A DNA stretch of 64,000 nt, taken from contig JAKQFA010000030.1 in assembly GCA_029556335.1 (NCBI GenBank), positions 62,001 to 126,000 on the forward strand, in the 5' to 3' direction. Shown piece by piece: positions 46,275 through 56,148 of this stretch. Source of the DNA: Methanobacteriota archaeon. GTDB lineage: Archaea; Methanobacteriota; Methanobacteria; Methanobacteriales; Methanobacteriaceae. The notes under the pieces are model-generated. The model made no database searches, was not told the origin of the DNA, and was given only the letters and a program-made list of their open reading frames with translations. Positions within the stretch are counted from its first letter, which is position 1, and every line of letters starts with the position of its first letter. Position numbers and translations under genes: made by a program.

Positions 46275-47126
46275 CTAGAATCCACCCCACATTTCCACTT
46301 GCCGGGATGCGACTTGGTTGGCCTTTTTTAAACATTCAGAACCATCGTTACCCTGCAGGTGGCTGGCCAGGAAAGCAGCAGCGAAGGTGTCCCCAGCGCC
46401 GGTGGTGTCGGTGACTGTGGCTTCAGCAGCTGGGGAGGTTATCTTTTCATGTGGGGTGTAGAGGGCTGCTCCAGCACGGCCCATGGTAAGGATTACCCTG
46501 GGAACGCCTCTTTCAACCAAATATTCTGCCCCAATAGAAGGTTCCATGCCGGTGAGTATACTGGCCTCTTTTTGATTTAAAAAAAGGATATCTGCCCTCA
46601 TGATGGTTTTTTTAAGTTTTGAAAGTCCCAATGAGGATAGCAACATTCCTGGATTGAAGGATAATACTTCGGCGTATTGGGATGCCTCTTCCACCACCTC
46701 CCAGTACATGCCTGTAAGGTGCAGGGCCTTCGCATCCTCGATGTAAGTTCTGTCCTCGTCTAGAAGCTGGAAATGGGCGTTAGCCCCCATGTGTACATAT
46801 ATGGATCTTTCTCCCTGGTCATCCACGGCAATGAAGGCCATCCCGGTGGGTTTATCCAGGGATACGATTCTTTCGGTGCCGATCCCCTTATCAGTTAGAC
46901 TCTGACGGATTAGGTTTCCCCCGTAGTCCTCCCCCACCCGGGATATTACCCCGGTTTTGATCCCCAATTCAGAAAGGGTTGAGGCTGAGTTGGCAGCGGA
47001 TCCTCCAGTGGACTGGTGTAACTGGTCCATATTTACTTCTTCGTCGGCACCAGCGAATCTGGAAACCCGGCTGATGAAGTCCAGGTTACAGGTTCCTAAA
47101 ACCGCCACGTCCATACCTTTACTCAT
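46275..47126 (-). CDS. PfkB-family carbohydrate/nucleoside kinase
   Basis: A 283-residue ribokinase-type kinase. The N-terminal GTCNLDFISRV and the GGSAANSASTLSELG motif bind the sugar or nucleoside; the C-terminal DTTGAGDTFAAAF holds the catalytic Asp. Substrate specificity (ribose, nucleoside, ADP-ribose-like) cannot be seen. It lies 61 nt downstream of the first minD gene on the same strand, so it may ride on the minD operon without sharing its function. Confidence 0.9.
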   Translation of the reverse strand: MSKGMDVAVLGTCNLDFISRVSRFAGADEEVNMDQLHQSTGGSAANSASTLSELGIKTGVISRVGEDYGGNLIRQSLTDKGIGTERIVSLDKPTGMAFIAVDDQGERSIYVHMGANAHFQLLDEDRTYIEDAKALHLTGMYWEVVEEASQYAEVLSFNPGMLLSSLGLSKLKKTIMRADILFLNQKEASILTGMEPSIGAEYLVERGVPRVILTMGRAGAALYTPHEKITSPAAEATVTDTTGAGDTFAAAFLASHLQGNDGSECLKKANQVASRQVEMWGGF

Positions 47127-47187
47127 GCTGATGCCCCCTCTAGGGGATAGAATAAAATGTTAGGTTTAAAATAATCTAGATCTTTGG

Positions 47188-47976
47188 TTACTCCGGTAGC
47201 ATGCCCACAAATTTCTTGATACGGTTCAGGATGCTTTGCTTATCTGGCTCCACTGGTTGATATTCTTTCCCCAGGATATCAGCGGCAAGTTGCATTATGG
47301 CGTTGCTGGTGGGGGAGGTACTGTTGATCTCCACTACGGAGCGTCCCAGTGCAAGTGCCCGGTCCATCTCCCGGTCGTAGGGTACGATGGAGATCATGGG
47401 AATTTCCAGGAGGGATTCAATCTCCTGGGGGGAGAGCAGGAAATTGTCCTCGTACCACATGTTCAGTACAAAACCCAGTATGTCAAGGTTCAATTCATTT
47501 AGAAGTATGCGCAGCTTCAGGGCATCCGCCACAGAGGGCATGGTTGAGTTGGTCACCAGGATTATCTCAGAATCCGCAGGAAGGGCTTCTAAGATGTTAG
47601 AATCTATTCCAGCTGGTAAGTCCAACACGAAGATGTTCCCATAATCAGCTATCTCCTTGATGATCTTGTTCCAGGAGATGTAGTTGGTGTTTATATTTTT
47701 CAGGGTTTCAAAGTGCATCCCTGTGGGAACCACCCGGATACCATAGTTCATTTCATAAACACAATCTTCAATGGATTTATCTCTGACTAAAACGTCGTGA
47801 AGGGTAACTTCAGGATTTAACAATCCAGTGATAACATCCATATTGGCCATCACCAAATCCATATCCAGCATAACCACTTCTTCGCCAAATAGGCTCAGTG
47901 CCACTCCCAAGTTAAAGGCCAGGGAAGTTCTGCCCACACCGCCTTTACCAGAAGCCATTGCAATGAATCTTGCCAT
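47188..47976 (-). CDS. minD: MinD/ParA-like ATPase with Arg in the P-loop
   Basis: A 262-residue deviant-Walker ATPase of the MinD/ParA group, related to the next gene. The P-loop is SGKGGVGRTS: the signature Lys11 is present but the usual catalytic P-loop Lys at position 16 is Arg (codon AGA). Other motifs are VVMLDMDLVMANMDVITG, VLDLPAGID (Walker B) and VTNSTMPSVADALK. The protein may bind but not hydrolyse ATP. A C-terminal amphipathic-looking stretch (SILNRIKKFVGMLP) could bind membrane as in MinD. The start ATG 47976 lacks a strong ribosome site. Confidence 0.85.
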   Translation of the reverse strand: MARFIAMASGKGGVGRTSLAFNLGVALSLFGEEVVMLDMDLVMANMDVITGLLNPEVTLHDVLVRDKSIEDCVYEMNYGIRVVPTGMHFETLKNINTNYISWNKIIKEIADYGNIFVLDLPAGIDSNILEALPADSEIILVTNSTMPSVADALKLRILLNELNLDILGFVLNMWYEDNFLLSPQEIESLLEIPMISIVPYDREMDRALALGRSVVEINSTSPTSNAIMQLAADILGKEYQPVEPDKQSILNRIKKFVGMLPE

Positions 47977-47995
47977 TTTAATCAGTACTATTTAC

Positions 47996-48778
47996 TTAAC
48001 GCCGTCTTCCCATTAATCCTTCCACCAATTTGGAGATAACACCCTTCTTATCCGGTTCAATTGGCATGTACTCTTCGCCAATAAGGTCAGCACCTAACTG
48101 CATTATGGCATTGCTGGTGGGTGACTTGGGATTTTTAATTACCAGAGGCTCTCCGAAGGCTGCGGCTCGGCTCACTTCCTGGTCCTCAGGGACCACCGAG
48201 ATAACCGGTACTTCCAGGATGGTTTCAATTTCGCTGATGGTTAGGAATGTCTTATCATGCTGTTCCCTGTTAATAACCACCCCCACGATCTCAACACCCA
48301 GTTTGTTGGCGATGATCTTGGTCTTCAGGGCATCACTGATGGATGGTACCTCCGGGGTGGTGACCAGGATCAGTTCCTGGGCCGCGGCAATGGCAGCTAG
48401 GGCATCCTTCTCCAGACCAGCTGGGGCGTCTATGAGGAGTATATCTGCATCTTCAATTAGAACTTCAAGAGCCTCTTCCAAACGGTCTAGTTTAACTTTA
48501 CGAAGTCCTTCTAATGATATTCCTGCTGGAACGATCTTCACGCCACCCGGACCTTCATATATAGCTTCGTCAATGGTTGCTTCACCAGATAACACATCCT
48601 GAAGGGTTATGGATTTTCCCTCCATCCCTAGGATGAGTTCCAGGTTGGCCATGGCCACGTCAGCGTCCAGGACAATGACCTCTTCCCCATAGGTAGCCAA
48701 TGCCACACCAAGATTAGCGGTGATAGTAGTTTTTCCAACTCCACCCTTACCCGAAGCCACACTTATAACTCTTGTCAT
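47996..48778 (-). CDS. minD: Cell-division/positioning ATPase MinD
   Basis: A 260-residue MinD-type ATPase with canonical [16 protein letters not shown], Walker [14 protein letters not shown], and an end ([14 protein letters not shown]) that looks like the amphipathic membrane-targeting helix. MinD proteins set the position of the division site or of membrane machines. GGAGGT lies 5 nt before the second ATG at 48778, which I prefer over 48781. It lies between DUF2226 (upstream, 11 nt) and the Arg variant (downstream, 19 nt). Confidence 0.92.
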   Translation of the reverse strand: MTRVISVASGKGGVGKTTITANLGVALATYGEEVIVLDADVAMANLELILGMEGKSITLQDVLSGEATIDEAIYEGPGGVKIVPAGISLEGLRKVKLDRLEEALEVLIEDADILLIDAPAGLEKDALAAIAAAQELILVTTPEVPSISDALKTKIIANKLGVEIVGVVINREQHDKTFLTISEIETILEVPVISVVPEDQEVSRAAAFGEPLVIKNPKSPTSNAIMQLGADLIGEEYMPIEPDKKGVISKLVEGLMGRRR

Positions 48779-48789
48779 CATATACCTCC

Positions 48790-50082
48790 TTAGCTAATCT
48801 CTACGTTAACTTCAAATTTATCCACCACTTCCGGATATTCCCGGAATATTTTTCTGATCTCCATGTTACAAATACCTATTACTTGTCTTTTTAATTTATT
48901 AATTTCTTTCGATTCCCCTACGATTCGGGAGAAAAATCCCTGGGACTGGTATTCCATGATCACGTTTATGTTACCCTTAAGGTCGTTGCCGGCATTATCC
49001 AGGAAGATCATTACCTCTGTGCCCTTAACCTTTGGCAATCCCATTATAGACTTTTTAACCCGGTTCATCAGTGTAAGTTCCACCTTTTCCACATCGTTAT
49101 CAGAGAGATAACCACCAGTGTAGGATCCGAGGACTTTTTCCACTTCCTCTTCGTTAATATCCTTGATTCCATATTTTTTGAGTAGTTCCATACGATCCAG
49201 GGGTTCCTCATTTTCTGTTTCTGGAGATCCATCCACTGCTGTTTCATCAGTGTTAGCATCATCTAAAGGAGGGATTCCAGGATCATCATCATTTGGGATG
49301 TGGGAGATCTCATTTTCTTCCAGGCGTGTTTCTTCCTCTGCTGTTTTGAGTTCAGGGACTTCGGTGGGTGTAGATGAAATTTTATCCATCACCTGAGAGA
49401 AAGCTTCAGCAGATGTTTCTGGTGACGTTTTTACAGCGCTTTCCTGGCCAGTGTTCGGGGAAGAAGGCCTAGGAGATTCGTCTCTTATTTCTTTTTCCAC
49501 ATCGGTAACTGTTCCATCCACTGCCACCTCCGGGGTAGGGATCTCGGGGGATGGTTCTGCTGTCACAGTATTTTCTAACTTATTCAGAGTTTCAACTGAT
49601 GGTTCCCCTGATGATTCAGGAGCTTCCCATGTTTTATCAGGATCAGGGGTGACGGGAAGTTCTGCTTCAGATCCAGTTCCTGGGAGAGTTTCCTTGGCTT
49701 CTTCTGAGGTTTCATCTTCTGCTGGTTCTTTTTTAAGCTCTTCCAGTACTTCGTCAATATCCTGAACTTTTTCCAGGAGGTGGGCCTTGTTGAGATCCAT
49801 CAAGTATGGAATCTGGGCGGGTCGAACATCGAAAACCTCCACCAGGGTTTTGTAGTCTTCCATGGATAGTTTTATTTTGTCTACCGCCTCTAATTTGGAC
49901 AGGTTATCATAAGAAGCAGCAACCTGTTCTCCGTCCTTAAATAGCAGATATCCCTCTTCTGATCCGGATGTTACCCTTACAAAACCATTCTTTTTAGTTT
50001 GTGATAGTTCCTCTAAAAGCTGGGAAAAATCCAGTTGGTCAGCATAGGCCATCATAGTAGGTTTGGTTATGGGCAGGTCCAT
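48790..50082 (-). CDS. DUF2226 family protein with long acidic linker
   Basis: A 430-residue three-part protein. Residues 1-115 form an alpha/beta domain ([38 protein letters not shown]) similar to DUF2226/PatA-type domains; about 115-300 is a Glu/Ser/Pro/Thr-rich disordered linker; the C-terminal 130 residues form a second domain ([41 protein letters not shown]). The function is unknown. Start ATG 50082 is preferred over 50097, because GGAG is just upstream. It stands between sepF and minD, so it may link membrane positioning to division. Confidence 0.72.
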   Translation of the reverse strand: MDLPITKPTMMAYADQLDFSQLLEELSQTKKNGFVRVTSGSEEGYLLFKDGEQVAASYDNLSKLEAVDKIKLSMEDYKTLVEVFDVRPAQIPYLMDLNKAHLLEKVQDIDEVLEELKKEPAEDETSEEAKETLPGTGSEAELPVTPDPDKTWEAPESSGEPSVETLNKLENTVTAEPSPEIPTPEVAVDGTVTDVEKEIRDESPRPSSPNTGQESAVKTSPETSAEAFSQVMDKISSTPTEVPELKTAEEETRLEENEISHIPNDDDPGIPPLDDANTDETAVDGSPETENEEPLDRMELLKKYGIKDINEEEVEKVLGSYTGGYLSDNDVEKVELTLMNRVKKSIMGLPKVKGTEVMIFLDNAGNDLKGNINVIMEYQSQGFFSRIVGESKEINKLKRQVIGICNMEIRKIFREYPEVVDKFEVNVEIS

Positions 50083-50128
50083 TGTTCCACTCTCCATTAT
50101 TCAGGTACGGGATTTTAGGAGTTGTACT

Positions 50129-50485
50129 TTACTTTCGGATTAGTTTAATTTCAGGAGGGGTGACGATGATGATGCTCTTACCATTCTGGCACAGGAGTAT
50201 GGCCTCTCCACCCTTAGTATCTCTAAATGACTTCAATTTTTCAGCAGCTATCTTAAAATCTTCTGGATAATCCTTTTCCAGTAGGGTCATGTCCATGATT
50301 ATGGGATTCTTGGCATCCACGACTTGGGAAAGAGCGTAGTCAAAATCATCCAGATTGTTGGTTTTCATGAGAATAATCTCATAGAAAGAGTGTTCAGGGA
50401 CAATTATTGTCTCATTCTCCTCATCTTCTTCTTCATTTTCTTCCATGCCCAGGTTTTTCTTCAAAATGTCCATTACGTCCTTCAT
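50129..50485 (-). CDS. sepF: Cell division protein SepF (FtsZ membrane anchor)
   Basis: A 118-residue SepF. The N-terminal [14 protein letters not shown] is an amphipathic membrane helix, followed by an acidic linker ([11 protein letters not shown]) and the core SepF fold ([55 protein letters not shown]). In archaea with FtsZ, SepF tethers FtsZ to the membrane; studies in Methanobrevibacter and Haloferax show this. Its ATG overlaps the DUF1611 stop by 4 nt, so both are translated together. Confidence 0.9.
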   Translation of the reverse strand: MKDVMDILKKNLGMEENEEEDEENETIIVPEHSFYEIILMKTNNLDDFDYALSQVVDAKNPIIMDMTLLEKDYPEDFKIAAEKLKSFRDTKGGEAILLCQNGKSIIIVTPPEIKLIRK

Positions 50486-51552
50486 GTTTTTTCCCCTGTT
50501 TCGTTAATTATCGCATCTAATAAACGGGATGCTCCCTCCCTGTAAACATCAACGGTAGGAAGGCCATATCGGGTTTCATATTCAGAAACAACTCCTTTAT
50601 CCTCAACATTCCGCAAGTTAAGAGAAATTCCCACTACAACAGTGGGTTCCATAGCCTCTATGGCCATGATCTCCTGTCTTATCCCCACCGGATGCCGGTA
50701 CGGATGGTTGGGCCGGTGGCATACCAGGGTGGCATCTGGCTGGGCCCCCACCAGTATGGCGGCGGAAAGCCCCCGGGGATGGGGGTTGCCCCTTTCTGTT
50801 AAACTGGACTGACCCTCCACCAATAGGATATCAGGATTTTTTTGTTCTTCAATTTTTCTCATGGCACCCATCACCGCTGATGCCACGTCCATGACTGATA
50901 AACTGCCAGCCCGGAAGTTGAGATCCACGGGCTGTTCCAAGCCCATTTCATCGGTCGATATGATTCCCGGATTCATTCCATTCTCTTTTGCAGTTTTACC
51001 AAGTATACGGGTGGTGGTTCGTTTACCACATTCCTGGGAGGTGCCTCCCACAAAAATAACTGGAACGCTAGGTTTATAAGTCAATTTAGGGAGTGTTTCC
51101 GTGCAACTGGGAGGGGAGGTTCCAAAGATATCATGGATCACATCCAATCTGGGGCTTATCTCCATTATCTTAACGCCACGGCTTTTGGCGAGCTTCAGAA
51201 GGGCCTCGTTACGTTGCAGGGATAGTGACCGGAAGGAAGTGACCACATTAAGTCCCTGGTCAATGGCCTGCACCGCGTATTTCAAAGCTGATCCCTCGGC
51301 ACCTATGGGGAGCATGATAGCCACACTTTTAGCACCTGTATCACTGGCCAGGGCCTCTAGATCTGATGCTATTATCTTATTACAAAATTCCTGACCCTGT
51401 TTCTCTGGGTTGTCATCAATAAAGCCCAGGGCCTTCACACCCTGGAAGTTTGAAAATTTTTCGCCGCCACCTCCACATCCAATTACTATGTACGGGTTGA
51501 GCTCCTGTAGTTCCGGAACAGAAGATACAAAATTCAAAAAATCACTCCTCAT
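50482..51552 (-). CDS. DUF1611 family P-loop protein
   Basis: A 356-residue protein with an N-terminal Rossmann-type domain ([24 protein letters not shown]) and a C-terminal P-loop domain: [41 protein letters not shown]. The family (DUF1611) is often found beside amino-acid racemase/epimerase genes, and its function is unknown; here it overlaps sepF instead. The start could be TTG 51537, which has GGAGTGAT 4 nt upstream, rather than ATG 51552. It heads the operon. Confidence 0.78.
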   Translation of the reverse strand: MRSDFLNFVSSVPELQELNPYIVIGCGGGGEKFSNFQGVKALGFIDDNPEKQGQEFCNKIIASDLEALASDTGAKSVAIMLPIGAEGSALKYAVQAIDQGLNVVTSFRSLSLQRNEALLKLAKSRGVKIMEISPRLDVIHDIFGTSPPSCTETLPKLTYKPSVPVIFVGGTSQECGKRTTTRILGKTAKENGMNPGIISTDEMGLEQPVDLNFRAGSLSVMDVASAVMGAMRKIEEQKNPDILLVEGQSSLTERGNPHPRGLSAAILVGAQPDATLVCHRPNHPYRHPVGIRQEIMAIEAMEPTVVVGISLNLRNVEDKGVVSEYETRYGLPTVDVYREGASRLLDAIINETGEKT

Positions 51553-51608
51553 ATGTGGTGAACATGTGAATTATTACATTACCTATTTATTTAATAAATA
51601 CTAAAGCA

Positions 51609-51620
51609 AGATATATATTT
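51609..51620 (+). promoter_or_regulatory. TATA element of the roadblock gene
   Basis: An AGATATATATTT-like TATA box lies about 36-47 nt upstream of ATG 51656. Transcription would start near 51645, leaving a short leader that still contains the GGAGG ribosome binding site. Confidence 0.45.
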
Positions 51621-51655
51621 TGGTTAGCCTACTCAATTTGTAGTGGAGGCATAGT

Positions 51656-52006
51656 ATGATAGAAAGGATACTTAAAGACTTAGGCCGGATCAACGGGGTA
51701 AACGGATCACTAGTGGTTGGTAAAGATGGTCTCATTATTGAAAGTGAAGTACCATCAGATATTGACTCGGAACTGGTAGCAGCAATGGCATCCGCAGTGT
51801 TCGGTACTGCTGAGCGTTCTGCAGAAGAGATGAAGCACGACCCACTTCAACAAGTAATGATTGAGGGAAATAAGGGAAAAACTCTTATGATTGATTCTGG
51901 TGAAGGTATACTGGTAGTTATTACTGATATTGATATCAATTTAGGTCTTATTAGAATAGAAATGCGGCGCAGTGCTGAACGGGTAGTGGACTTTTTAGGC
52001 TCCTAA
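51656..52006 (+). CDS. Roadblock/LC7 domain protein
   Basis: A 116-residue roadblock/LC7 domain (MglB-like): [40 protein letters not shown], and a beta strand pair ending [21 protein letters not shown]. These small proteins dimerise and control Ras-like GTPases, as MglB does with MglA for cell polarity. No GTPase gene is beside it. GGAGG is 6 nt before ATG 51656. It is divergent from the DUF1611-sepF-minD operon and may be functionally linked to polarity or positioning. Confidence 0.9.
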   Translation: MIERILKDLGRINGVNGSLVVGKDGLIIESEVPSDIDSELVAAMASAVFGTAERSAEEMKHDPLQQVMIEGNKGKTLMIDSGEGILVVITDIDINLGLIRIEMRRSAERVVDFLGS

Positions 52007-52099
52007 CCCCTTTCTTTATCTGGCATGGTACCCCTAACCTCTTTCCAACTACTCTTCATAGAATTGATAATACATCCATGAACTCTGGAGGAGGCTGTC

Positions 52100-53056
52100 T
52101 TGAGAAAACCATATGTAATCCTAATTGGAAGTGCATCAGGGATTGGAAAATCAACCATATCCTCTGAAATAGCCAAAGAATTAGGTATTAAACACCTGAT
52201 TGAAACCGATTTTATAAGAGAGATTGTGAGGGGAATCATTGGCCCTGAATACGCCCCTGCCCTTCATAAATCCTCATATGATGCCTACGTTACCCTGAAG
52301 GACAAGAACCGTTATGAGAGTAATGGTGAGGCACTCATCAGTGCTGGCTTTGAAGAACATGCTTCTTTTGTAATTCCCGCCATTGAAAAGGTTATTAAAA
52401 GGGCGGTTGATGATTTTGATGATGTGGTGATTGAGGGGGTGCACCTGGTTCCTGGGCTGCTTAATATAAAGAAATTCCAGGAAGATGCCGCTATACATTT
52501 TTTTATCTTAACTGCCGATGAGGAAACACACAAGGAAAGGTTTGTTAAAAGGGCTATGAAGATAAAAAGAGGGGGCAAACATCTGGAATATTTTAAAGAA
52601 AACCGCATAATCAACAATTATTTGGTGAAGCAGGCCCGTGACCATCATGTCCCGGTGATCAACAACTTGGATCTGGATAACACTAAGAAAAGGATGCTCA
52701 CCATCATCCGTGAGAACTGCACTGAACTGGTGCTGCAGCACACCGTGGACCAGTTGGAAGAGGTTACCCATATAGTTCTTAACAAGTATGGGGGTCGGAT
52801 CGTGGATGTTTCCTACTTCCTACCAGGCTTTGGAGAGCCCCTGAAACGGAAGGTCAATGTGTACGACCCCGTGGAGGCGGAGCGTTTCATAACCCTCATA
52901 AAGAAGAATCCGAAAAGGCGTAAAGATCTGCAGGGACTTTACGAACTGTCAAATAATATTCACAGTAACCAGATCTGTGCCCCTGATGAAGAAAGCCTCC
53001 AGAACATCATAGAGGAACTTGAAAAGAGGGGGCTGGTCTACCATCCAGAACCATGA
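52100..53056 (+). CDS. 2-phosphoglycerate kinase-like protein
   Basis: A 318-residue P-loop kinase: [23 protein letters not shown] at the N-terminus, [13 protein letters not shown] (Walker B region), and a C-terminal extension with [17 protein letters not shown]. It resembles archaeal 2-phosphoglycerate kinase, which makes 2,3-diphosphoglycerate for the cyclic thermolyte of methanogens. That assignment rests on similarity from memory and the substrate is uncertain. Start is TTG 52100 with GGAGG 5 nt upstream. Confidence 0.6.
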   Translation: MRKPYVILIGSASGIGKSTISSEIAKELGIKHLIETDFIREIVRGIIGPEYAPALHKSSYDAYVTLKDKNRYESNGEALISAGFEEHASFVIPAIEKVIKRAVDDFDDVVIEGVHLVPGLLNIKKFQEDAAIHFFILTADEETHKERFVKRAMKIKRGGKHLEYFKENRIINNYLVKQARDHHVPVINNLDLDNTKKRMLTIIRENCTELVLQHTVDQLEEVTHIVLNKYGGRIVDVSYFLPGFGEPLKRKVNVYDPVEAERFITLIKKNPKRRKDLQGLYELSNNIHSNQICAPDEESLQNIIEELEKRGLVYHPEP

Positions 53057-53122
53057 ACCCGAGTCAAGGTTCACTTGTCAACCATCCAGTCATCCCACGG
53101 ATTTATCAGGAGAGTTTCTATT

Positions 53123-53695
53123 TTGAATAAGATGATCTCGAATTGTCCCATTTGTGGTAATCTGAAATGTGTAGAGGTTAACACTAGAACCGATAATATT
53201 CCCTACTTTGGGGAGATAATGGAGTCCACCCTACTGTGCCGTGAATGTGGGTACAAACATTCTGATACCATCTGTCTGGAGCAGAAAGAGCCTGTGCATT
53301 ATTCACTGCTTATTGGGAAAAAAGAACTGAACACCCGGGTAATCAAATCCCAATCCGCCACCCTCAGCATACCTGAACTGGGACTTAAGGTGGAACCCGG
53401 ACCAAAATCACAGGGCTATGTTTCCAACGTGGAAGGGGTGCTGGAACGATTCGAGAAAGCTGTTGCCACTGCCCTGGCCTGGGCTGATGATCCTGTTGCC
53501 CAGGATAATGCAAAAGACATACTGGAAGCCCTTCACCAGGTGAGGTACGAGGAGCGGCAGACGGAACTGGTGGTGGAGGATCCCTTTGGCCATAGCGCCA
53601 TCCTACACCCAGAGGCCAGGAAAAGGGATCTTACCACTGATGAGTTGGAAAAACTTAAAACTGGTTTTACAATCATTAATTCAGAAGAGGAGTAG
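53123..53695 (+). CDS. ZPR1 zinc-finger domain protein
   Basis: About 190 residues with one ZPR1 zinc finger ([41 protein letters not shown]) and a ZPR1-type beta region ([29 protein letters not shown]). Archaeal single-domain ZPR1 proteins have unknown function; in eukaryotes ZPR1 binds elongation factor 1A. The start is uncertain: GGAG at 53109-53112 is 10 nt from TTG 53123 and 19 nt from ATG 53132. The longer frame to 53075 begins almost directly after the upstream stop. It follows the 2PGK-like gene. Confidence 0.85.
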   Translation: MNKMISNCPICGNLKCVEVNTRTDNIPYFGEIMESTLLCRECGYKHSDTICLEQKEPVHYSLLIGKKELNTRVIKSQSATLSIPELGLKVEPGPKSQGYVSNVEGVLERFEKAVATALAWADDPVAQDNAKDILEALHQVRYEERQTELVVEDPFGHSAILHPEARKRDLTTDELEKLKTGFTIINSEEE

Positions 53696-53717
53696 AATAA
53701 AAAAAATGAAGGATATT

Positions 53718-54218
53718 TTATTTAAAAATATCATCTTCATCGGTGTCATCTGAGGCGTTGAGTCTTAAAGTAACCTTTACATCCATACTGAGGGCATCAC
53801 AATCGGCTTTTATTGCGTCCAGGTGTTTTAAGATCCTCTTCTTCTCCTCATTGATCCTTTCAATGTTCTCGTAGGGGTAGATGGACTCCTTGAGCATTTC
53901 ATATTCTATGGTGGTGTAGGGGTACTGGTTCAGCTGGTAACAGACCTTCCTCAGGACTTCCCCCAGGAACTTGTTCATCTCCACCTTCACCCGTTCCCGG
54001 ATCATCTTGTCACTATCCAGGTTCTGCTTCATGAGACGTACCACTTCCGCTTTGGCAAAGGGGAGGCTTTCATCTTCTTCTATTTCTGATTCATCTTGAA
54101 CTTCTTCTGTGAATTCTTCTTCCGGTTTCTGATTATCTGTAACTTCTTCTGTGAATTCTTCGGCATCTTCTTGGAAGTATTCATTCATTTCCTGTTCATC
54201 CATCCTATCAATCTCCAT
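53718..54218 (-). CDS. Histone-fold-like protein with acidic N-tail and C-terminal coiled coil
   Basis: A 166-residue protein. Residues 1-50 are extremely acidic. Residues 52-118 resemble a histone fold: [14 protein letters not shown] (compare LPIAPIGRIIK of archaeal histones), a long middle helix [20 protein letters not shown] and a third helix [16 protein letters not shown]. Residues 119-146 form a charged coiled coil ([19 protein letters not shown]). Coiled-coil histone variants of archaea have been predicted recently; I infer relation to them. The rather acidic composition speaks against simple DNA wrapping and for a histone chaperone- or bridging-type role. Convergent with ZPR1. Confidence 0.55.
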   Translation of the reverse strand: MEIDRMDEQEMNEYFQEDAEEFTEEVTDNQKPEEEFTEEVQDESEIEEDESLPFAKAEVVRLMKQNLDSDKMIRERVKVEMNKFLGEVLRKVCYQLNQYPYTTIEYEMLKESIYPYENIERINEEKKRILKHLDAIKADCDALSMDVKVTLRLNASDDTDEDDIFK

Positions 54219-54393
54219 GTTCTTAATCTAGATATCACTTTATTTAAATACTGTGGTTAAAATGAAAATTTCATCAAATAATATTGATAGTAAACGAGGA
54301 TTCCATGATAATAATGAAAGGTATCTATAAAAATTTTAAAATAGCTTGCACAGCTTATCCATTGTAAACTTACCAGTATATATATTGTGCACA

Positions 54394-55266
54394 CTATTCC
54401 CCATCCAATTCCAGGTTAAGGTTCAGGGACCTTGCCGAGTGGGTTATGTACCCGGTGGATATGATATCCACCTCTAACTTGGCATAGGCCATTATATTAT
54501 CTGGATTTATACCCCCCGAGGCTTCTACCAGCACCTTATCCCGCAGCCCCCCATTTTTTAGTAATGATAGAACTGTCCTTATCTGGTCAAGGGACATGTT
54601 GTCCAGAAGAACGATATCTGCACCGGCCTGGGCTGCTTGAAGGGCCTGATCTAAGGTGTCCGCTTCCACTTCTATCTTCTTGGTGAAGCTGGCATGTTTA
54701 CGGGCTCTTTCAACTGCCTCAGTTACGCTGCCCACCAGGGCCAAGTGGTTGTCCTTAATGAGTACAGCATCATCCAGACGATAGCGATGGGTGTCCCCTC
54801 CACCTACCCGTATGGCATCCTTTTCGAAAAATTGAAGGCCAGGGGTGGTTTTTCTTGTCCCAGCTATGATAACAGTGGGATTTACCTCCCGGACCATTTC
54901 AATGATGCTGTGGGTTAGGGTGGCTATGCCGGACATGCGCATCAGCAGGTTAAGGGCTGTTCTCTCCACACTTAATATGGAACGTGCTTCACCTTCCACT
55001 TCCATTAAGACCTCCCAGGGAGCTACCCAGTCCCCGTCCTGTTTTTTTAGGGATGTTTGGATGGAAAATTCCCTGAAGATGGTACTGGCCAGTTCCAGGC
55101 CAGCAACTACACCCTCTTCCTGGGCCACGATGCGACCTCTGATTACCATAGAGGGGGGTATCAGGGCCTGGGTTGTGAGGTCCTCGAATCCTATATCTTC
55201 ATATACCAGACGGGCCAGGTCTTGTCTCATGATATCTGCACCAGAAAAATGTTGTTTATCTTTCAT
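54394..55266 (-). CDS. nadC: Nicotinate-nucleotide pyrophosphorylase (quinolinate PRTase)
   Basis: A 290-residue NadC that makes nicotinate mononucleotide from quinolinate and PRPP. Motifs: [71 protein letters not shown] and [26 protein letters not shown], with the PRPP-binding Lys/Arg residues present. An ATG at 55230 is an alternative start. It stands alone, with no nadA or nadB in the window. Confidence 0.95.
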   Translation of the reverse strand: MKDKQHFSGADIMRQDLARLVYEDIGFEDLTTQALIPPSMVIRGRIVAQEEGVVAGLELASTIFREFSIQTSLKKQDGDWVAPWEVLMEVEGEARSILSVERTALNLLMRMSGIATLTHSIIEMVREVNPTVIIAGTRKTTPGLQFFEKDAIRVGGGDTHRYRLDDAVLIKDNHLALVGSVTEAVERARKHASFTKKIEVEADTLDQALQAAQAGADIVLLDNMSLDQIRTVLSLLKNGGLRDKVLVEASGGINPDNIMAYAKLEVDIISTGYITHSARSLNLNLELDGE

Positions 55267-55311
55267 CTAAATCTATTCCCAATCAGGATAGTAATGTGTT
55301 ATCATTACTAA

Positions 55312-55559
55312 AGATTTACATCTACCCCATAAAATTATTATAGAATTCCAAAAACATAATTCCTATTATTTCACCAAAGGAGAATCTTAGCTACTGAATT
55401 TTTGGAAATACTAAAATTAATCTATATTAACTCCTTACTTACACCTTTTTTAAAAACAAGGATGCCTTTTTCCACACCAAAAGTGGCCACCCTTGAACCT
55501 CCGAGGATAAAGGTTATGGATTTGTTTGCATTGCCTATTTTTTTTAACTGTGATTAACC
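55312..55559. other. Intergenic stretch upstream of a decayed gene
   Basis: AT-rich, no gene. It probably contains the nadC promoter on the minus strand (55270-55400). Confidence 0.35.
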
Positions 55560-55997
55560 CTTGTTCATCACCCGTAGATCGTTGGTGGAATCCCAGATAT
55601 CCCTGGATGATAAACGTGTCAAGGCCGGAGATTTCGAAGTTCCTCCAGGAGGAGGCGTGGGAACGGCACTGGCAATTGCCCATGGACAGAGTGTCTTCAC
55701 AGGGGGAGGTAAAGAAATTGGGAGAAACACTAGAACAGCTCCTGGTACCATAGGTATCAACGTTAAAAGGTGCATTAGAACTGGAAGATGCTGTTCTACC
55801 CGGATTATGCAAGCCCCGTTAAAAATCACTTCTGTCCCCCCAGTCCACATGGAATGTCTGGGTCAGGGGATTCTTTTGGGTTTATCAACCCTGAGGTCAA
55901 GGTAGGATACTGGTATGTCCCTAATGGGATGAGTATGGTCCTTGATGACCCCAGAGACCTTGCCCTTCCAAATGCAATGTATCGCTCCGTAGAATAG
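55560..55997 (+). pseudogene. Decayed C-terminal remnant of a beta-lactamase-family serine hydrolase
   Basis: Pieces of one protein appear in three frames of the plus strand. First frame (from 55561): FEVPPGGGVGTALAIAHG and SVFTGGGKEIG. Then another frame: KKLGETLEQLLVP followed by a stop. Then the third frame (to 55997): MSGSGDSFGFINPEVKVGYWYVPNGM and DDPRDLALPNAMYRSVE. Put together they match the C-terminal third of class C beta-lactamase/EstB-type serine hydrolases (GGVGTARAIA, SFGFADPEAGVGYAYV, DPR.LALVDALY). At least two frameshifts, internal stops and loss of the 5' part, including the catalytic SxxK, show it is not functional. Confidence 0.72.
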
Positions 55998-56148
55998 ACC
56001 AGACCCTAAAAACCAGCTAAGGTCTAAAAAGAGAAGACAATGCATAATATAAAATATGGGGAATATAATTTTAAAGGCATAAAAGATGCAACTCTGTCAC
56101 CATCCAAAACGGGTTTTAGAGTTATACTGATGAAATAAGGTGTTTATC

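Noticed and set aside
48030..48602. 190-codon plus-strand frame opposite minD
   Set aside because: Antisense shadow of a clear MinD gene; Ser-rich composition, no motif, no start context.
55450..55850. Minus-strand frames of about 98 and 120 codons
   Set aside because: They are antisense to the decayed serine hydrolase, whose remnants are recognisable on the plus strand.
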